A stretch of 64,000 bases of DNA from assembly GCA_032717465.1 (NCBI GenBank), contig JAVRFU010000129.1, positions 168,402 through 232,401 of the forward strand. Direction: 5' to 3'. Shown piece after piece: positions 31,663 through 43,012 of this stretch; position 1 is the stretch's first letter; each line of letters starts with the position of its first letter. Under the pieces are notes generated by a model, which was not told the DNA's origin, ran no database searches, and saw only the letters and a list, made by a program, of their open reading frames with translations. The stretch is from Coenobita brevimanus. Its lineage: Eukaryota > Arthropoda > Malacostraca > Decapoda > Coenobitidae. Position numbers and translations under genes: made by a program.

Positions 31663-32132
31663 TATCTCAACAAAATGCCTGATATACCAGATATTATATT
31701 AAATACTAAGAGATGCTTTACAAATAAACGGACTACAATTTGTTCATCTTAACTTGGAAGAGACTTTCATAATTTTTCAGCTTATTTCCTGTCTGTAGTT
31801 CAATGACAACAATTATAAAGCTCTACATCCCTTCCACAGCAAATTTTCAGGACTACCACCATATTCCTTTGTTAAACTACTGCTATCACTCAACACTCGA
31901 GGCAGAGAGATGGCAATTTTAGGCCAAGTTATACTGAACAGAATATAGCATGATATTCCACTGTAAATCTTGTTACACCACATCAGTCAGTATGGGGAGA
32001 TGACAATTTTATGTCAGGGTAAAGCAGAATGGTATAGATGCCAGACAGGCACCATATTCACTATACAGTGAATGTTGTGTGTGTGACCCACTTTCATTAC
32101 ATGAAAAAACAAGCTGGCTATAGTGTACTCAC
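31663..32132. other. Non-coding stretch, probable intron
   Basis: No gene was found. Two diverged copies of an AATTTTAGGCCA..TTA stretch occur, with more at 62.1-62.7 kb, perhaps an old low-copy repeat. Confidence 0.3.
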
Positions 32133-32273
32133 CATACAGTGTGCCAAGTGTGTGGTCCTGCAGAGGAACTGTGGCGCCCCAGGTCCAACTTGTTGTGTTC
32201 CCAGATGAAGACGCATGGAACCCACACACTTGCTGAGCCTCAAAGTCACCAAACAGTGACCCTCCCACCACAC
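32133..32273 (-). CDS. Candidate exon 6 of an unidentified host gene
   Basis: The 141-bp minus-strand segment has a strong acceptor (ATTTTTCTGTCAG) and a consensus donor (GTGAGTACAC). One frame reads VVGGSLFGDFEAQQVCGFHA continuing to TVPLQDHTLGTLYG. A second frame is also fully open, so the phase is not certain. It is not part of any repeat seen here, and base composition is richer in GC than the flanks. It lies on the same strand as five similar segments up to 59.6 kb. The protein was not recognised. Confidence 0.5.
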
Positions 32274-32342
32274 CTGACAGAAAAATCATAATACTATAAT
32301 ATCATCATAATCATCATCATCATCATTACTGTTGTTATTATT

Positions 32343-34620
32343 ATTATTATTAATATCATCATGGCAAGAGTAACAGCAAAGGTAAGAGTAACAACAAAGA
32401 AGAAAGGTACAGCATGGAGGGATGATGAGGTTAAGAGAGCAGTGGAGGAAAAGAGGAATAGTGGCTGAAGTGGTTACAGGTCAAGGGTTAAGTTGAAATA
32501 AGAACTGAATATACTGAGAGCAAGAAGCACGTAAAGAGACTAGTAAAGAGGAAAAAGGAGGAGGTAAATGATGATCTATGAAGAAAAATGAATGCCAACT
32601 ACTCTGAAAATAGGAAGTTTTTCTGGAAAAAGGTGTGGAAATGTAGAAGTGACAGTGGAAAGAAACGTGAAAGTGTGAAGGATGTAAGTGGTAGATTATT
32701 AACCCATGGGGATGAAATACAGACCAGATGGAAAGAAGATTTTGAGAGCCTGATGAATGGGAATAGAGAGAGCAGAGCGGCTGTAAACATGACTGTTTTT
32801 GGGGGTGTGCAGAGAAGGAATGCAGTGCCAGGAAACGTGACACTCACACAGGTGAAGAGTGCTGTGAAGTGGAAGAAAAATGGGAAAGCAGCTGGGGTTG
32901 ATAATGTGTATACTGAGATGATTAAGTGTAGTGGAGAGAATGGAATGAAGTGCTTGTTGGAGGGCATCAATGAGTAAAACTGTGCCAGCAGAGGGGAAAA
33001 AGGCTGTGCTTGTACCCCCTGTACAAAAATAAAGATGAGCCAAGTGAGTGCAAGAATTATCATGGCAAAATTTATTGAGTGTGGTAGGGAAGATATATGG
33101 AAGAATTATTATAGGGAAAGTAAGAGAGATATCGGAAGTCCTAGTCAGTGATGAACAGGGTGGCTTTTGGAGTGGCAGAGGATGTGTGGATCATATATCT
33201 GCAGTGAGACAGATAGCAGAGAAGGCTTGTGAGAAGGACCATAAGGTGTTTATGACATTTGTGGATCTGGAAAAAGCATATGACACAGTAGACAGAGAAG
33301 GATTGTGGAAAGTTTTGCATGTGTACATTATAGATGGTAAGCTGCTAGGTGCCGTCAAGAGTTTTTATGATGGTAGTGATGCATGTGTAAGGGTTAATGG
33401 GCATCTAAGTGAATGGTTCACCATTGGTGTGGGCATGCAACAAGGTTCTGTGATGTCTCCATGGTTGTTCAATATATATATACATGGATGGGGTGATGAG
33501 AGAAGTAAAAACATGAGTAATGGAGAGAGGGATGGCGTTGGTAATGAATGGTGATGGATGGAATATCTCAAATTTGTTGTATGCTGATGATGCAGTACTA
33601 CTTGCAAATACCGGACAAGAACACGGTAGACTAGTGCAGTGTTTTATTGATGTCTGAGAGCATTGTGCCTTGAGAGTAAATGTACAAAAGAGTAAAGTGA
33701 TGGTTATTAAGAGAGAAGGTGACTCCCAGTGTGATGTTACAGTGAATGGAGAGAGACTAGAATTGGTGGAGTGTTCAAATACCTCGGTATAGTGATAGAA
33801 AAGAGAGGAAAATGTGCAAAAGAAGTTGAAAGTAATGTGACACAAGGAAAGAGAGTAGCTGGTGTAATGAAGGCCTTGATAAGAAACAGAGGCTTGAGTG
33901 CTGCAGCTGCACGAGGCTTACATGAAAGAGTGTGTGAGACTATGGTGTGGCATGAAATGAAAAGTTAAGAGTGAGAGCAGTGGAGATGGGACTGCTAAGG
34001 AACGTATGTGGTGTACAGAGACTGGACAGGATACGAAGTAATGTGATTCGTGAAAGATGTGGAGTGAGGAAATCTGTGGACACCAGAATCGAAGAGAGTG
34101 TACTGAGATGGTATGGTCGTGTGGAGAGAATGGATAACAATAGAGTGGTGAAAAAGGTATATCTGAGCGACTCTCAAGGAGGGAGGAGGCAAGGTAGGCC
34201 AAGGAAAAGGTGGAGAGATATGGTGGATGAGTATATGAGGAAGAGAGGTTTGGAAATCGGTGAGGCTAGGGAACTGATGTGAGATCGAGCTGACTGGACG
34301 AATGTTGTGAGGAGAAGTGCATGCTCAGGGATTTGGCACCCCTTTTTAACATGGCAGCATCTGGATTGACTCTATCGGATACGTTAATGTGAAGCTACAG
34401 AACGTGGTGAATGTTTTTGGCATATCTGAGAGAGCCAGGATTCCCGGGGCACGAATGATGAGTGAATGGAAACATGGCCCATTGGATTGGGCAAATTTGG
34501 GCTGTCTGGACATTGCTGCTCCTCACCCTGCCCTAGGGTGGGAAAGGAGTTCCAAATGATGAAGATGAATGATGATGATGATTACCATCATCATCATCAT
34601 CATCATCATTATCATTATTG
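32343..34620 (+). pseudogene. LINE-C RTE-like RT, degraded
   Basis: Reading-frame pieces run in order: KKKGTAWRDDEVKRAVEEK before 32450, NGKAAGVDNVYTEMIK (near 32900), LLSVVGKIYGRIIIGKVREI, DEQGGFWSGRGCVDHISAVR, FVDLEKAYDTVDREGLWKV (motif A intact), MQQGSVMSPWLFNIY, a LYADDAVLLANTG box near 33580, FKYLGIVIEKRG, and the C-terminal RWYGRVERMDNNRVVKKVY. At least five frameshifts or stops separate them. The 3' UTR carries the LINE-C tail and ends in a (GAT/ATC)n tract near 34580-34645. Endonuclease is missing. Confidence 0.85.
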
Positions 34621-34669
34621 TCTTCATCACTGTCATCATCATCACTCAACACTTCACACACAAACAACA

Positions 34670-34880
34670 TAATTATAATCATCACCCAAACCTCTTTTCC
34701 CATCTAAGGATGGCGTGAGGTAGGGTTAAAAACAAAAACAAAACAAAACAAGAGAACCAGCAGCCCTGTTAAATGGGCCACACTCTCATTCTCTCACCAT
34801 TTAAGCTTCCAGAATCCTGACTCCACCTCACAGGCATAAATATTTGCTGGTATTAACAAAGGTGACCTGTCTTAAATGGT
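34670..34880 (-). mobile_element. LINE-C 3' tail, diverged
   Basis: CCTCTTTTCCCATCTAAGG and TTTAAGCTTCCAGAATCCTG match the complement of the LINE-C tail at low identity. It sits tail-to-tail with the LINE-C copy at 32.3-34.6 kb. Confidence 0.5.
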
Positions 34881-35469
34881 ATAATGCTTGAACCAAAACA
34901 CATGAAATAATTAGACCCTAATACAGTATTATATCACTGTGGTTAGAATCAAGCCTGACACAAAGACCGAGACAGCAACTATCTGTCAAGGAGCTGTGGT
35001 GGGTTGGTAGGAACTTGAGAGGCACATGGTACTGTATATGCAACACACTGGCGGTGTTCCATCAATGTTATGACTTTGGCTTAATATTTACTTTCAGAGG
35101 TACACGGGCTGTGAGCAATAATTTAGTTTCTTTAAATTTTTTCTATTACTCTCCAGAAAAATGTATACAATTAAATAATATACACAACTTAATTATTGCT
35201 GTCTTTCTTTGAGTGTAAGGAATCTAGTGCTAAATTTGGTCATTACTTGCAAATCTAATTTTGTTTAGCAAATGTGAAAAAATGCTGGCACTTAAAAAAT
35301 TATATTAATACAATGAACTACATCAATTTATCACAGTTCCTTAGGTATGGTGCAATACCACACTGAATGCAATATTTCACCTTTGTCTCTTCTTGTTTGT
35401 TGTTTTTTTGCTATGCCTGACTCAATTGGAGCTGACAACTTGCAAAGCTTGAATAGTTTCTATTTCGAG
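34881..35469. other. Unassigned AT-rich spacer
   Basis: Nothing recognisable was found. The 66-codon frame at 35015-35212 has no domain. Confidence 0.3.
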
Positions 35470-36714
35470 GATCAAGGTCCAAATGAAATGGAGGAATAGA
35501 AGAAGGGAAGGGTAGGAGGTAGGAGTACATACAAGGAGAGTGGAAAGGTTACAAGAGGATGGGAAAAGACAGAATATATGAGAGAAGTAGAGGAGCGATT
35601 GGGTAAATATGGATTGCAGCAGATGGGGGACGTGGAAGGTGTGTGCAAGATATTCACAGAAGGAATCTGTGCAGCATGTGAAGTGGTGCGTGGGGTGAAG
35701 AGAATACGAAAGGGGGTGCAAGGAACAGCATAGTGGAATGAAGAGGTGACACAGGCTGTGGCACAAAAGAAGAAAGCATATGGTGAGTGGATGAGAAACA
35801 GGGGTGTGGATGAAGTTGTGAGATGGAAGAAAGAGTTATATGTAGAGAGGAAGGGAAAGGTGAAAAGATTAGTAAGAGAAAGTAAGAAAAGAGTGGATGA
35901 GAGATTTGAAAGGAATTGAATGTAAAGTGGAGGGAATGTAAGATAATGTTCTTAAAAGAGGTAAAGAGAGTTGGACAGGGTGTTAAAGAAGTTAGCTGGG
36001 GAGTGAAAGATAAAATGGTAGATTACTAGTTGAGAAGGGAGAAAAAGTGAGCAGATGGAGGGAACACTTTAAGGAACTGTTGAACATAGAGAATGGAAGT
36101 AATAGGAGTGTAATTGGCTGGGGAATGGCTGGGAGACAGAGGGATGTGAGAAGACAGGAAGAAATCAGTAGGATGGCAGTTGTGGAAGCAATGAAGAAAG
36201 TCAAAATGGGGAAAGCCTCAGGAATTAATGGAGTATGTGGTGAAATGTTGAAGCATGGGGGAGAGATAGTAGTAGAATGGATGTGGAAGATGTGAAGACT
36301 GGCCTGGGAGGAAAGTAGAGTCCCGGAGGACTGGAAGTCAGGTATAATTATTCCCTTGTACAAAGGAAAAGGAGAAAAAGAAGTGTGTGGTAATCATAGA
36401 GGCATTTATCTTCTTAGTGTGGAAAGAGGAAAAGTATATGGTAGGATACTTATTGACAGAGTTTGAGAAATAACAGAGGAATTACTTGGAGAACAACAGG
36501 GAAGTTTTAGGAAGGGAAGCAGTTGTGTAGATCAGAAATTCATCTTAGATCTTTAGTGGAAAAGTTTCCAGAGAAGAGAAAAAAGTTGTATGCAGCCTTC
36601 ATGGATTTGGAGAAAGCATATGACAAGGTGGATAGACAAGGATTGTGGATAGGATTAAGAATGTATGGAGTAGATGAGAATTTGTTGGATGCCATGAAGT
36701 CTGAAATACATTAA
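35470..36714 (+). pseudogene. RTE-like RT fragment, fifth LINE family, truncated at both ends
   Basis: Pieces in order: KTEYMREVEERLGKYGLQQM, VAQKKKAYGEWMRNRG, MSRWREHFKELLNIENG, VKMGKASGINGVCGEMLK, IIPLYKGKGEKEVCGNHRGI, GEQQGSFRKGSSCVDQ and AAFMDLEKAYDKVDRQGLW (motif A intact). Sequence stops after DAMKSEIH at 36714, before the YADD box, so the 3' half is missing. Several stops interrupt it. A related minus-strand fragment lies at 54125-54540 inside the P element. Confidence 0.8.
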
Positions 36715-36827
36715 TTTCCTTCTAAAAGGCAGAGTAGCAGTAATATTGTGTACTACCGGCATTTGTAGAATTTTGTACCTTAAGAGTGGTACTTCCCTCC
36801 TCAGTTAATTAAAGTGCTATTATAAGT

Positions 36828-37480
36828 GTGACAGTCTGCCTCTCACAACCCAATTCCCGACATTCACACTTCTCACTTTCCACACCCAATTGTCATCCTC
36901 CATCCTCTCCACATGCCCAAACCATCTCAATCTACCCCTCATCACCACAACACCAATACACTCCACTCCCAGCCTTTCTCTCAACTCTTCAATCACGAAC
37001 CAGCCCCTCAGGCCTCATGTTCAAGGACACACTATACATCCTTTTAATCACTGTCATTTCTGTACATATGAGCCTACAGATCTCATCTTCCTTTACTGCC
37101 CAGGTCTCATTACCATATAGCTTTACACTCCTAATGCATGCTCCATACAAAGGTCCTTTAGCAATGAAAGGAGAACCCTCTCCATGTCAGGAGAGGTAAT
37201 AGCTCCCTGAACTTCTTCCAACCACTCCTCACTCTGGCCACAGAGCTGTCTCCAGCCCCACCTCCAGCACATAACAGGTGCCCCAAATGACAAAACTCTT
37301 CCATATACTCAAGAGACTCACTAGCATGACCAATACTTTCAACCTGGCAATCTTAAATGCTCTCCCCAACACACCACACACATGAAATCAACATTACCTT
37401 GCAGTCTACCTCTAATACCACTTCATCTCTTATGCACCCACTTATCACAAGCACTGCACAAGATGGAGTTAGAACTGGAG
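36828..37480 (-). mobile_element. LINE-A 3' fragment reaching the zinc-finger region
   Basis: The plus strand shows the complement of the LINE-A C-terminal coding part from the CATCCTCTCCACATGCCCAA region to the zinc-finger stretch (CTCTTATGCACCCACTTATC). It lacks the first about 200 bp of the 3' end. Frames are broken. Confidence 0.75.
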
Positions 37481-37827
37481 AGGTCATACTGTATATAACA
37501 TTCAATTACTCCTCCCCTAAATGAGGTCTCCCTGATGCTGCATAAAATCAATTAGATGTAACAAGAATAAATAAAATACTTCACTGAAGGGATAAATTAA
37601 AATATGAGGAACATGCTTGTCACTGAATACTCAAATGCAGGTCTAAATTAGGATAAATCTAACACTAAAATCAGGCAATATATTCTTTTTTTGACTCCAG
37701 TTATTTGTTGGTTAAAAAAAAATCAACGGCATTTCCTAGCACCAAATCTGGAATGTTACAGAAAGAAATAATATAAAGGCTAAGCTGTTAAAAGAGTGGC
37801 TAATACTGACATGCAACAGAAATGAAG
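37481..37827. other. Unassigned AT-rich spacer
   Basis: No gene or repeat was recognised. Confidence 0.3.
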
Positions 37828-38130
37828 GAGTGATGTGATGTGGATGTGATAATGTTAGGAGATATACACTGAGGTGGTCTGGCCATGTGATGGAGTGAGA
37901 CTAACTAGGAAAGTGTAAGTGAGTGAGGTGGAGGGGATGAGAGGGTGGAGGAGACTAAGGATGATGTGTAGGGATAGAGTAGAGAGGCATATGAGAGGTG
38001 GGTGTAAGTTGGGAGAAAGGCAACATGCAGGCAATTTGTTTGTGGCCACCCCTTACAGGATTAAAGAGTCTGGCTATAGGTAGATAGATATATAGATAGA
38101 CTGACAGACAGATAGATGGGTAGATAGACA
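37828..38130 (+). mobile_element. LINE-D 3' fragment
   Basis: It covers the C-terminal coding end (ACACTGAGGTGGTCTGGCCA) and the tail CAATTTGTTTGTGGCCACCC..GTCTGGCTATAGGTAGATAGA. It is diverged and 5'-truncated. Confidence 0.8.
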
Positions 38131-38175
38131 GATGGACAGATAGACAGTGCAGATTGCCTGCCTCATCCAACATAC

Positions 38176-38255
38176 TTGACAGAGTGACTTATGTGGTGCC
38201 ACAGCTCAGACAGGATGCACAACTCAGGTCTCTGGAGGTCCATGTAGAGGTCAAC
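38176..38255 (-). CDS. Candidate exon 5 of the unidentified host gene
   Basis: This 80-bp segment is preceded by a strong acceptor (TTTGTTGTTCTCAG) and followed by the donor GTATGTTGG. The only fully open frame encodes VDLYMDLQRPELCILSELWH then HISHSV, phase 0 in and phase 2 out. The phase does not join directly to candidate exons 4 or 6, so either exons are missing or one is alternative. It lies 45 bp from a LINE-D tail. No family was recognised. Confidence 0.5.
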
Positions 38256-38397
38256 CTGAGAACAACAAATTAATTATTATTTCTACGCATTTCACTGATA
38301 TCCCAAACTGATGACCTTATCTAAGTCACAGTTCACTACCAGTCTTTAACCCAACATATACTTGTGTGTACTAGCTGACAACCATAAATATTTCTAT

Positions 38398-38540
38398 CTA
38401 TATATCTTTCTATCTGTAGCCAGACGCCATAGTCCTGTTAGGGGTGGCCATTTGTCTTTTAGTTGTTTTAATGGGAGGGGCACTATCCCTCCACCAACCC
38501 ACTTGTTGACAGGTAGGGAAATATATACATACATTCATTA
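38398..38540 (-). mobile_element. SINE copy (5S-SINE family body and tail)
   Basis: Plus strand: CTATCTGTAGCCAGACGCCA, GGGGTGGCCA, then the body word GGGAGGGGCACTA..CCTCCACCAACCCAC, shared with 39136-39326 and 48965-49078. The 5S-like head is missing here. It shares its last about 40 bp with LINE-D. Confidence 0.65.
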
Positions 38541-38783
38541 AAACTCTGCACTGTTTCCTCTCAAGGAATCCCCATATTGGTGTTGGCCATGGTACAGCCA
38601 ATGTTTCCTATGGACTGCAAGCTAAACCAAGTGCCAAAACCAGCTAATTACTTCCCAACAGTTGCTGCAAGCTGATGGGTAAAAAGACATTATAGATGTG
38701 TGATTAGCAAACAATATGACTCTCACCTTCAACCTAGATTCTGTGTAAAGACAGTTAGAAAAGAAGATCAGCAAATACTTGTA
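38541..38783. other. Unassigned spacer
   Basis: It contains ACCAGCTAATTACTTCCCAACAG-like sequence that recurs near 42165, probably an old repeat. No gene was found. Confidence 0.25.
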
Positions 38784-38905
38784 CAGTAACACCTCGATAC
38801 ACGATACCCCTAGATATGATACCCCGGCTTTACGATGGGGGTAGAAATACCACCATACCCCACCTAACGATGGCCAAACCCTGGTTTAACGATGTGTTTT
38901 GATTT
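38784..38905 (+). mobile_element. Terminus of a pogo/Tigger-like element
   Basis: CAGTAACACCTCGATACACG after a TA dinucleotide, followed by CGATACCCC/CGATGGGG-type words, is characteristic of pogo/Tigger-like ends. No matching right end is visible within the next 400 bp, so it is a fragment. Confidence 0.4.
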
Positions 38906-39135
38906 TTTTTCAATTCTGATGATATTTTAGACTAAAATTGTGTTTAGGTTGATTTACAAACTCTTTTAGACTTAGATTATTGTGTTTTAGCCACAGGTGG
39001 GGTGAACATTGTCATTTTGGGGTACAGTTTACTAAACTTGATTTTTCCGGACTATATTTGACAATTTTCATATTTTATTTGTTGGTTTTAGTGAGTTATT
39101 TACAGGTGTTAGCTTAGGTTAGCTTCTTTTACAGT

Positions 39136-39326
39136 TCATTCATTCATTCATTCATTGCCAGACGCCATGTATCCCAGACGGGGTGGCCAAGGGCTTAGAG
39201 TTAATTGTTTTACAGGGAGGGGCACTAATCCTCCACCAACCCCACCTGACACATAGGGATGCCAACAGCATCTGGTGTTCCCAGGCGGTCACCCATCCAA
39301 GTACTAACCAGACCCAACGTTGCTTA
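39136..39326 (-). mobile_element. SINE with 5S rRNA-derived head and LINE-D-like tail
   Basis: Read on the minus strand, 39326-39261 reproduces the 3' half of eukaryotic 5S rRNA: CTGGTTAGTACTTGGATGGG, then TGACCGCCTGGGAACACC and a GCTGTTGGC end. This is followed by a body (GGTTGGTGGAGGATTAGTGC..CCCTCCCTG) and a tail (TTGGCCACCCCGTCTGGG, ATGGCGTCTGGCAA) that ends in (TGAA)n. The tail is homologous to the LINE-D 3' end, so LINE-D machinery probably copies it. The 5' half of the 5S sequence, with box A, is absent. This is the SINE3 type by definition. Confidence 0.85.
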
Positions 39327-41650
39327 CAGTACTCAAAAGAGTTAATGTCACGAGAAGTAGGGTACTTTACAAGACTGTTTTATCTTAATTTGAAACTAAT
39401 GAATACAAAGGTTATGGTTACATACAAGTTTACAGTGTTAACCCGTTCAATCCAATATCATTAATTCAAATGCTGTGCTTGCTAACACCAGATGATTTTA
39501 TTCAGCCTCTGATGGACCTGTGAGTAGTAGTGAATGGGATGAAAAAGGCCATATCTAACCCCTCCAGTCTGGTCCTTTCTCTAAAGCTGAATAAAACAGT
39601 CTGGCAGCAGCAATAACAGGATATAAATAAGAGTTATGCATTATTACATTCACCTACTCACTCCCTAAGTTTTAATTCTCCTTTTGTGTCAACACCATTT
39701 TCTACTAGCTATTCTACAGTACCACTAACTCCATACATCTATCTCTTTCCCTTCCACCTATCAGCAGAGTAAGGAATTAATATACTTTCTTAGTTTTCTT
39801 CAAAGATCAACTTGTGAAATGCAATAAAAATCTTTACTGGACTAAAACACGTTGGACTGATTGACTTCCCCACCATGTGCTCATCAAACCTCAGAAAAGT
39901 ACTTGATAACACTTAATTTCTTGACTGTATTGGTATATACAGTAAATGAATCATGGCACTGAAGCAAAGGCTGAAATGCATGAATCTACCATAATGTGAG
40001 AATACAACATAATCAAAATCCTTTACCTTCCTTAGTTTTTGGTGCTTCTCTACTTTCATTACTGAGCACCTCAAATGTGGTTCTAATATTCTCTTTCTAC
40101 GGTTCTCAAATCCTTACAGACACATTTAGATTACCCATTTTTGATGAAAGCATCACTACCATCCCCTACTGACTAAATTACCCATCTAAACTCTGCTAAC
40201 TTGACCAATTCAGTCCAGTGACGTGCTTTACTGATTTATCTTAACTGCTGCCTGAAGGTTTTCTGCACATTTTGGAAGACCTGCAGTGGGGGTATAAAGG
40301 AAGGCGATATCTAACCTCACCTGTTCTGAGTTTCTTAAAGGGGGAATAAATCTGTCCTAGAGATAACAATGAAATATTCATCCCCATACTGATGACGTTA
40401 ACATTAAAAGGTGACTCACTACTATAACAATATCATATCACTTCTCAAGAGAGTCAGACATCTTGGAAAAAAATCACCCTCTATATAATTAAGTCCCACT
40501 ACTAGGCAGTCATTGATTGTGGTAGGAACTTATCAACCAGTGGGAGAATGTATCAGAGGGAATCACCACTGAAATTCCCCTGAAAAATGGGAGATCTTTA
40601 AACTTATATGAATTCTCACAGGCTATGGCAAGGAATGGCTGGTTTGACATTAATAATACTCAAGAAAGTTTATTCAGTGAAGTGAAAGGATGAAGGAGAT
40701 GATGACTGCTAACATGGAGGAATAAGGACACTGGTAGTAAAGCTGTACTCGACCCTGCCCCAGGGTGGGAAAGGAGGTCCAGATGATGACGAAAATGACA
40801 GAAAATATTTGCAGGAGAGAAGAATAATATGGAATGAAGAGCAGCAAAGTATAGATGTGACTGGTTATACATTAGAATATTATTTTAGATATGAAGCACA
40901 GGCAGGATGAAAAAGTAAGGTGGAATGAAGGACTGTGGATAAGTGTGGACATGGTTGGTTTGAAATTAGGATATAGGTACTTGGTAATCTTGTGAAGGCC
41001 ACCCCAGATAACACTGGATAAGGTAATGAGAAATGGATATACATACAGACTACCCAATAAAATGAATGGGAGGGGAACACAGAGAGCTGAATGTCTTTCT
41101 GACATTTTGAATTACATAGAACCCATCTCACCTCCTCAAAAATGAACAACTGGTTTTCTCCTTGTGTGACACCCTGGCTACAGATTCCCTCCAGTTACAA
41201 GTAGGACCAGATGGTGTGTTGAAATCATGGCCCACACGTGTACCTATGGGTTCTGTGCAGTCCGAAACATTAATTATATAACTAATGTCCTTTCCTGTGT
41301 TTTCCTCCCACATATTTTATCTACCTGTCACTATGAATCAGTCATATAATGTACGCTAAATCCATGTCATATGTAGGGGTGTTCCAAAACACAATAACCT
41401 CTTTCATACAACCAGTACTGTAAACAACTCAGTTATTAGGCCATTTAGATTGGCTTTAAATTTGTTTTTGGGCTCACTTGGGTGGGTTTTGGACTTGGTT
41501 TGGGGGGAAACCCAAGGCTGGTAAATGCTCCCCATTACTTTACATGTTAAAAGTACACTAATATAGGGGTTTTACCTAAGCCGTTACTGTATATCATTAA
41601 ACTGGGATGAATGTTTGCTGATTAAGAGTGATGCTTGTGTACGTAATTAC
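39327..41650. other. Long gene-poor stretch, probable intron
   Basis: The only recognised item is a LINE-C tail at about 40735-40795 (CCTGCCCCAGGGTGGGAAAG then GATGATGACG). A 61-codon minus frame at 41313-41128 abuts a donor-like GTGAGATGG but has no good acceptor and no known domain. Nothing else is supported. Confidence 0.35.
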
Positions 41651-41756
41651 CAAGTCTGTAGACAAACTCCACTGTCATGGTAGTAGCTGCCAGGGTCAGG
41701 GCCTGGAAGAAGGGGTTGATAGTGGTACCAAAACACCAGCCAGGTCCAAAGGGGGT
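41651..41756 (-). CDS. Candidate exon 4 of the unidentified host gene
   Basis: The 106-bp segment has an acceptor (GCCTTACTTTGCAG) and a donor (GTAATTACG). Two frames are fully open. One reads TPFGPGWCFGTTINPFFQAL then TLAATTMTVEFVYRL. The other reads WTWLVFWYHYQPLLPGPDPG. The first would join in phase to candidate exon 6, the second to candidate exon 2. GC content is higher than in the flanks. The identity is unknown. Confidence 0.48.
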
Positions 41757-41810
41757 CTGCAAAGTAAGGCAGTAGTTACTTACTGTTCAATAATACATCT
41801 TATTGATGTA

Positions 41811-42015
41811 TTGAGTGAGGTGGAGGGGGGAAGAGGGAGAGGGAGGCCGAAGATGAGATGGAGGGATGGGGTGGAGAGGTATATGAGAGAGGGGGGTGTG
41901 AGTTGGGAGCAGGGAAGTGAAATGGCGGGGGACAGGGCGATGTGGAGGCGATTTGTTTGTGGCCACCCCAAACAGGATTGAGGCGTCTGGCAATAGACAG
42001 ATAGATAGATAGATA
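41811..42015 (+). mobile_element. LINE-D 3' fragment
   Basis: It encodes the last residues of LINE-D (GRGRPKMRWRDGVERYMREG) and carries the GGCGATTTGTTTGTGGCCAC tail with (TAGA)n. It is well preserved but very short, about 55 bp from candidate exon 4. Confidence 0.85.
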
Positions 42016-42415
42016 GACAAATATCATGTAAATGTAAACAAACAAAATGTATCAAACAAAATGCCCAGTCAAATGACCCATACATTCATTCACATGTCAT
42101 TCAAACCTTTGATATCTTGGCTCTACCATACAAAATTATCTGCAGTGCAAGTGCAACAATGCACCAGAACCAGCCAATTACTGTACTGCCAATTACTGCT
42201 GCAAACTACATGAGAGGGGACTGACAAGTTCATGGCCTGAGGCAGAAGGAGATGAGCTATACAGTACAGTTTTCACTGAATAAGTGTCCAGTTCATCTTG
42301 GTGAATGACTGCACAGATAATTTAAAGTTACTGAGTTTTTTTCTGTTAGAGACTAACCTGCAGATGCTATGAAAATATAAAATATCAGCCATTATGTAGC
42401 GATGCACTACCTCAC
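42016..42415. other. Unassigned spacer, probable intron
   Basis: No gene was found. It includes CAACAATGCACCAGAACCAGCCAATTACT-like repeat sequence shared with 38.6 kb. Confidence 0.3.
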
Positions 42416-42519
42416 TGTCAAGAGGTATCGTCCCCTAGTGTAGCCACCATGTCCTCAGGAATCTCCTTGGTTGTTAATCCCTTGAGACTGAGGCAGCAGA
42501 TGACTGTACTGACACTGAT
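42416..42519 (-). CDS. Candidate exon 3 of the unidentified host gene
   Basis: An acceptor (TTTCATTTGTCCACAG) precedes ISVSTVICCLSLKGLTTKEI then PEDMVATLGDDTS. The frame then meets TGA two bases before a donor-like GTGAGGTAG. It may therefore be a terminal exon, carry a stop, or be an incorrect call. The other two frames are closed earlier. Its phase does not follow from candidate exon 2. Confidence 0.35.
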
Positions 42520-42539
42520 CTGTGGACAAATGAAATTAT

Positions 42540-42760
42540 TAATATCAGTTGCTATGCATCCCCACTCACATACACTCTCCTGGCCTCTCCACATGGCCAA
42601 ACCATTTCCAAGTATTTCTTTTAACACTTTCAGTTGCATACATTCTTCTAGTCAGTCTCTCTTTCTCCATCCTCTCCACATGGCCAAACCATTTCAAAGT
42701 ACTGTACTGTATTTCTCTTAACACTGTCAGTCACATGCACACCACCATCACAAAGCTTCT
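42540..42760 (-). mobile_element. LINE-D C-terminal coding fragment, internally duplicated
   Basis: Plus strand: CTCTCCACATGGCCAAACCA occurs twice about 90 bp apart, each followed by TTTC..AAGTA. It corresponds to the LRWFGHVERM coding region of LINE-D. No tail is present. Confidence 0.6.
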
Positions 42761-42966
42761 CTACTTCCTTGTATATGCCTCTGCATCACTTTCACATGCT
42801 AATTAATTACTATACCTAAACTGTCCTGTAATTTACTTTGCTCAGGGGGGGGGGATTTCAAAAACTGGTCATTTCAAACAAAAAAACAATAAATCACACA
42901 AAAAAGGCAGGAGAAAATTACCTAACAAAGCCACAGCTACCAGTACTTCATGATATAGTTTAGTTG

Positions 42967-42973
<7 letters not shown>

Positions 42974-43012
<39 letters not shown>

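Noticed and set aside
31880..32040. Repeated AATTTTAGGCCA-type words, also at 62.1-62.7 kb
   Set aside because: Similarity is too weak and boundaries too vague to define an element by eye.
39261..39326. A 5S rRNA gene
   Set aside because: Only the 3' half is present and it is joined to a SINE body and LINE-type tail, so it is a SINE, not a gene.
41128..41313. 61-codon minus frame near a donor-like site
   Set aside because: No acceptor with a pyrimidine tract and no known domain. It may be an exon, but support is too thin.
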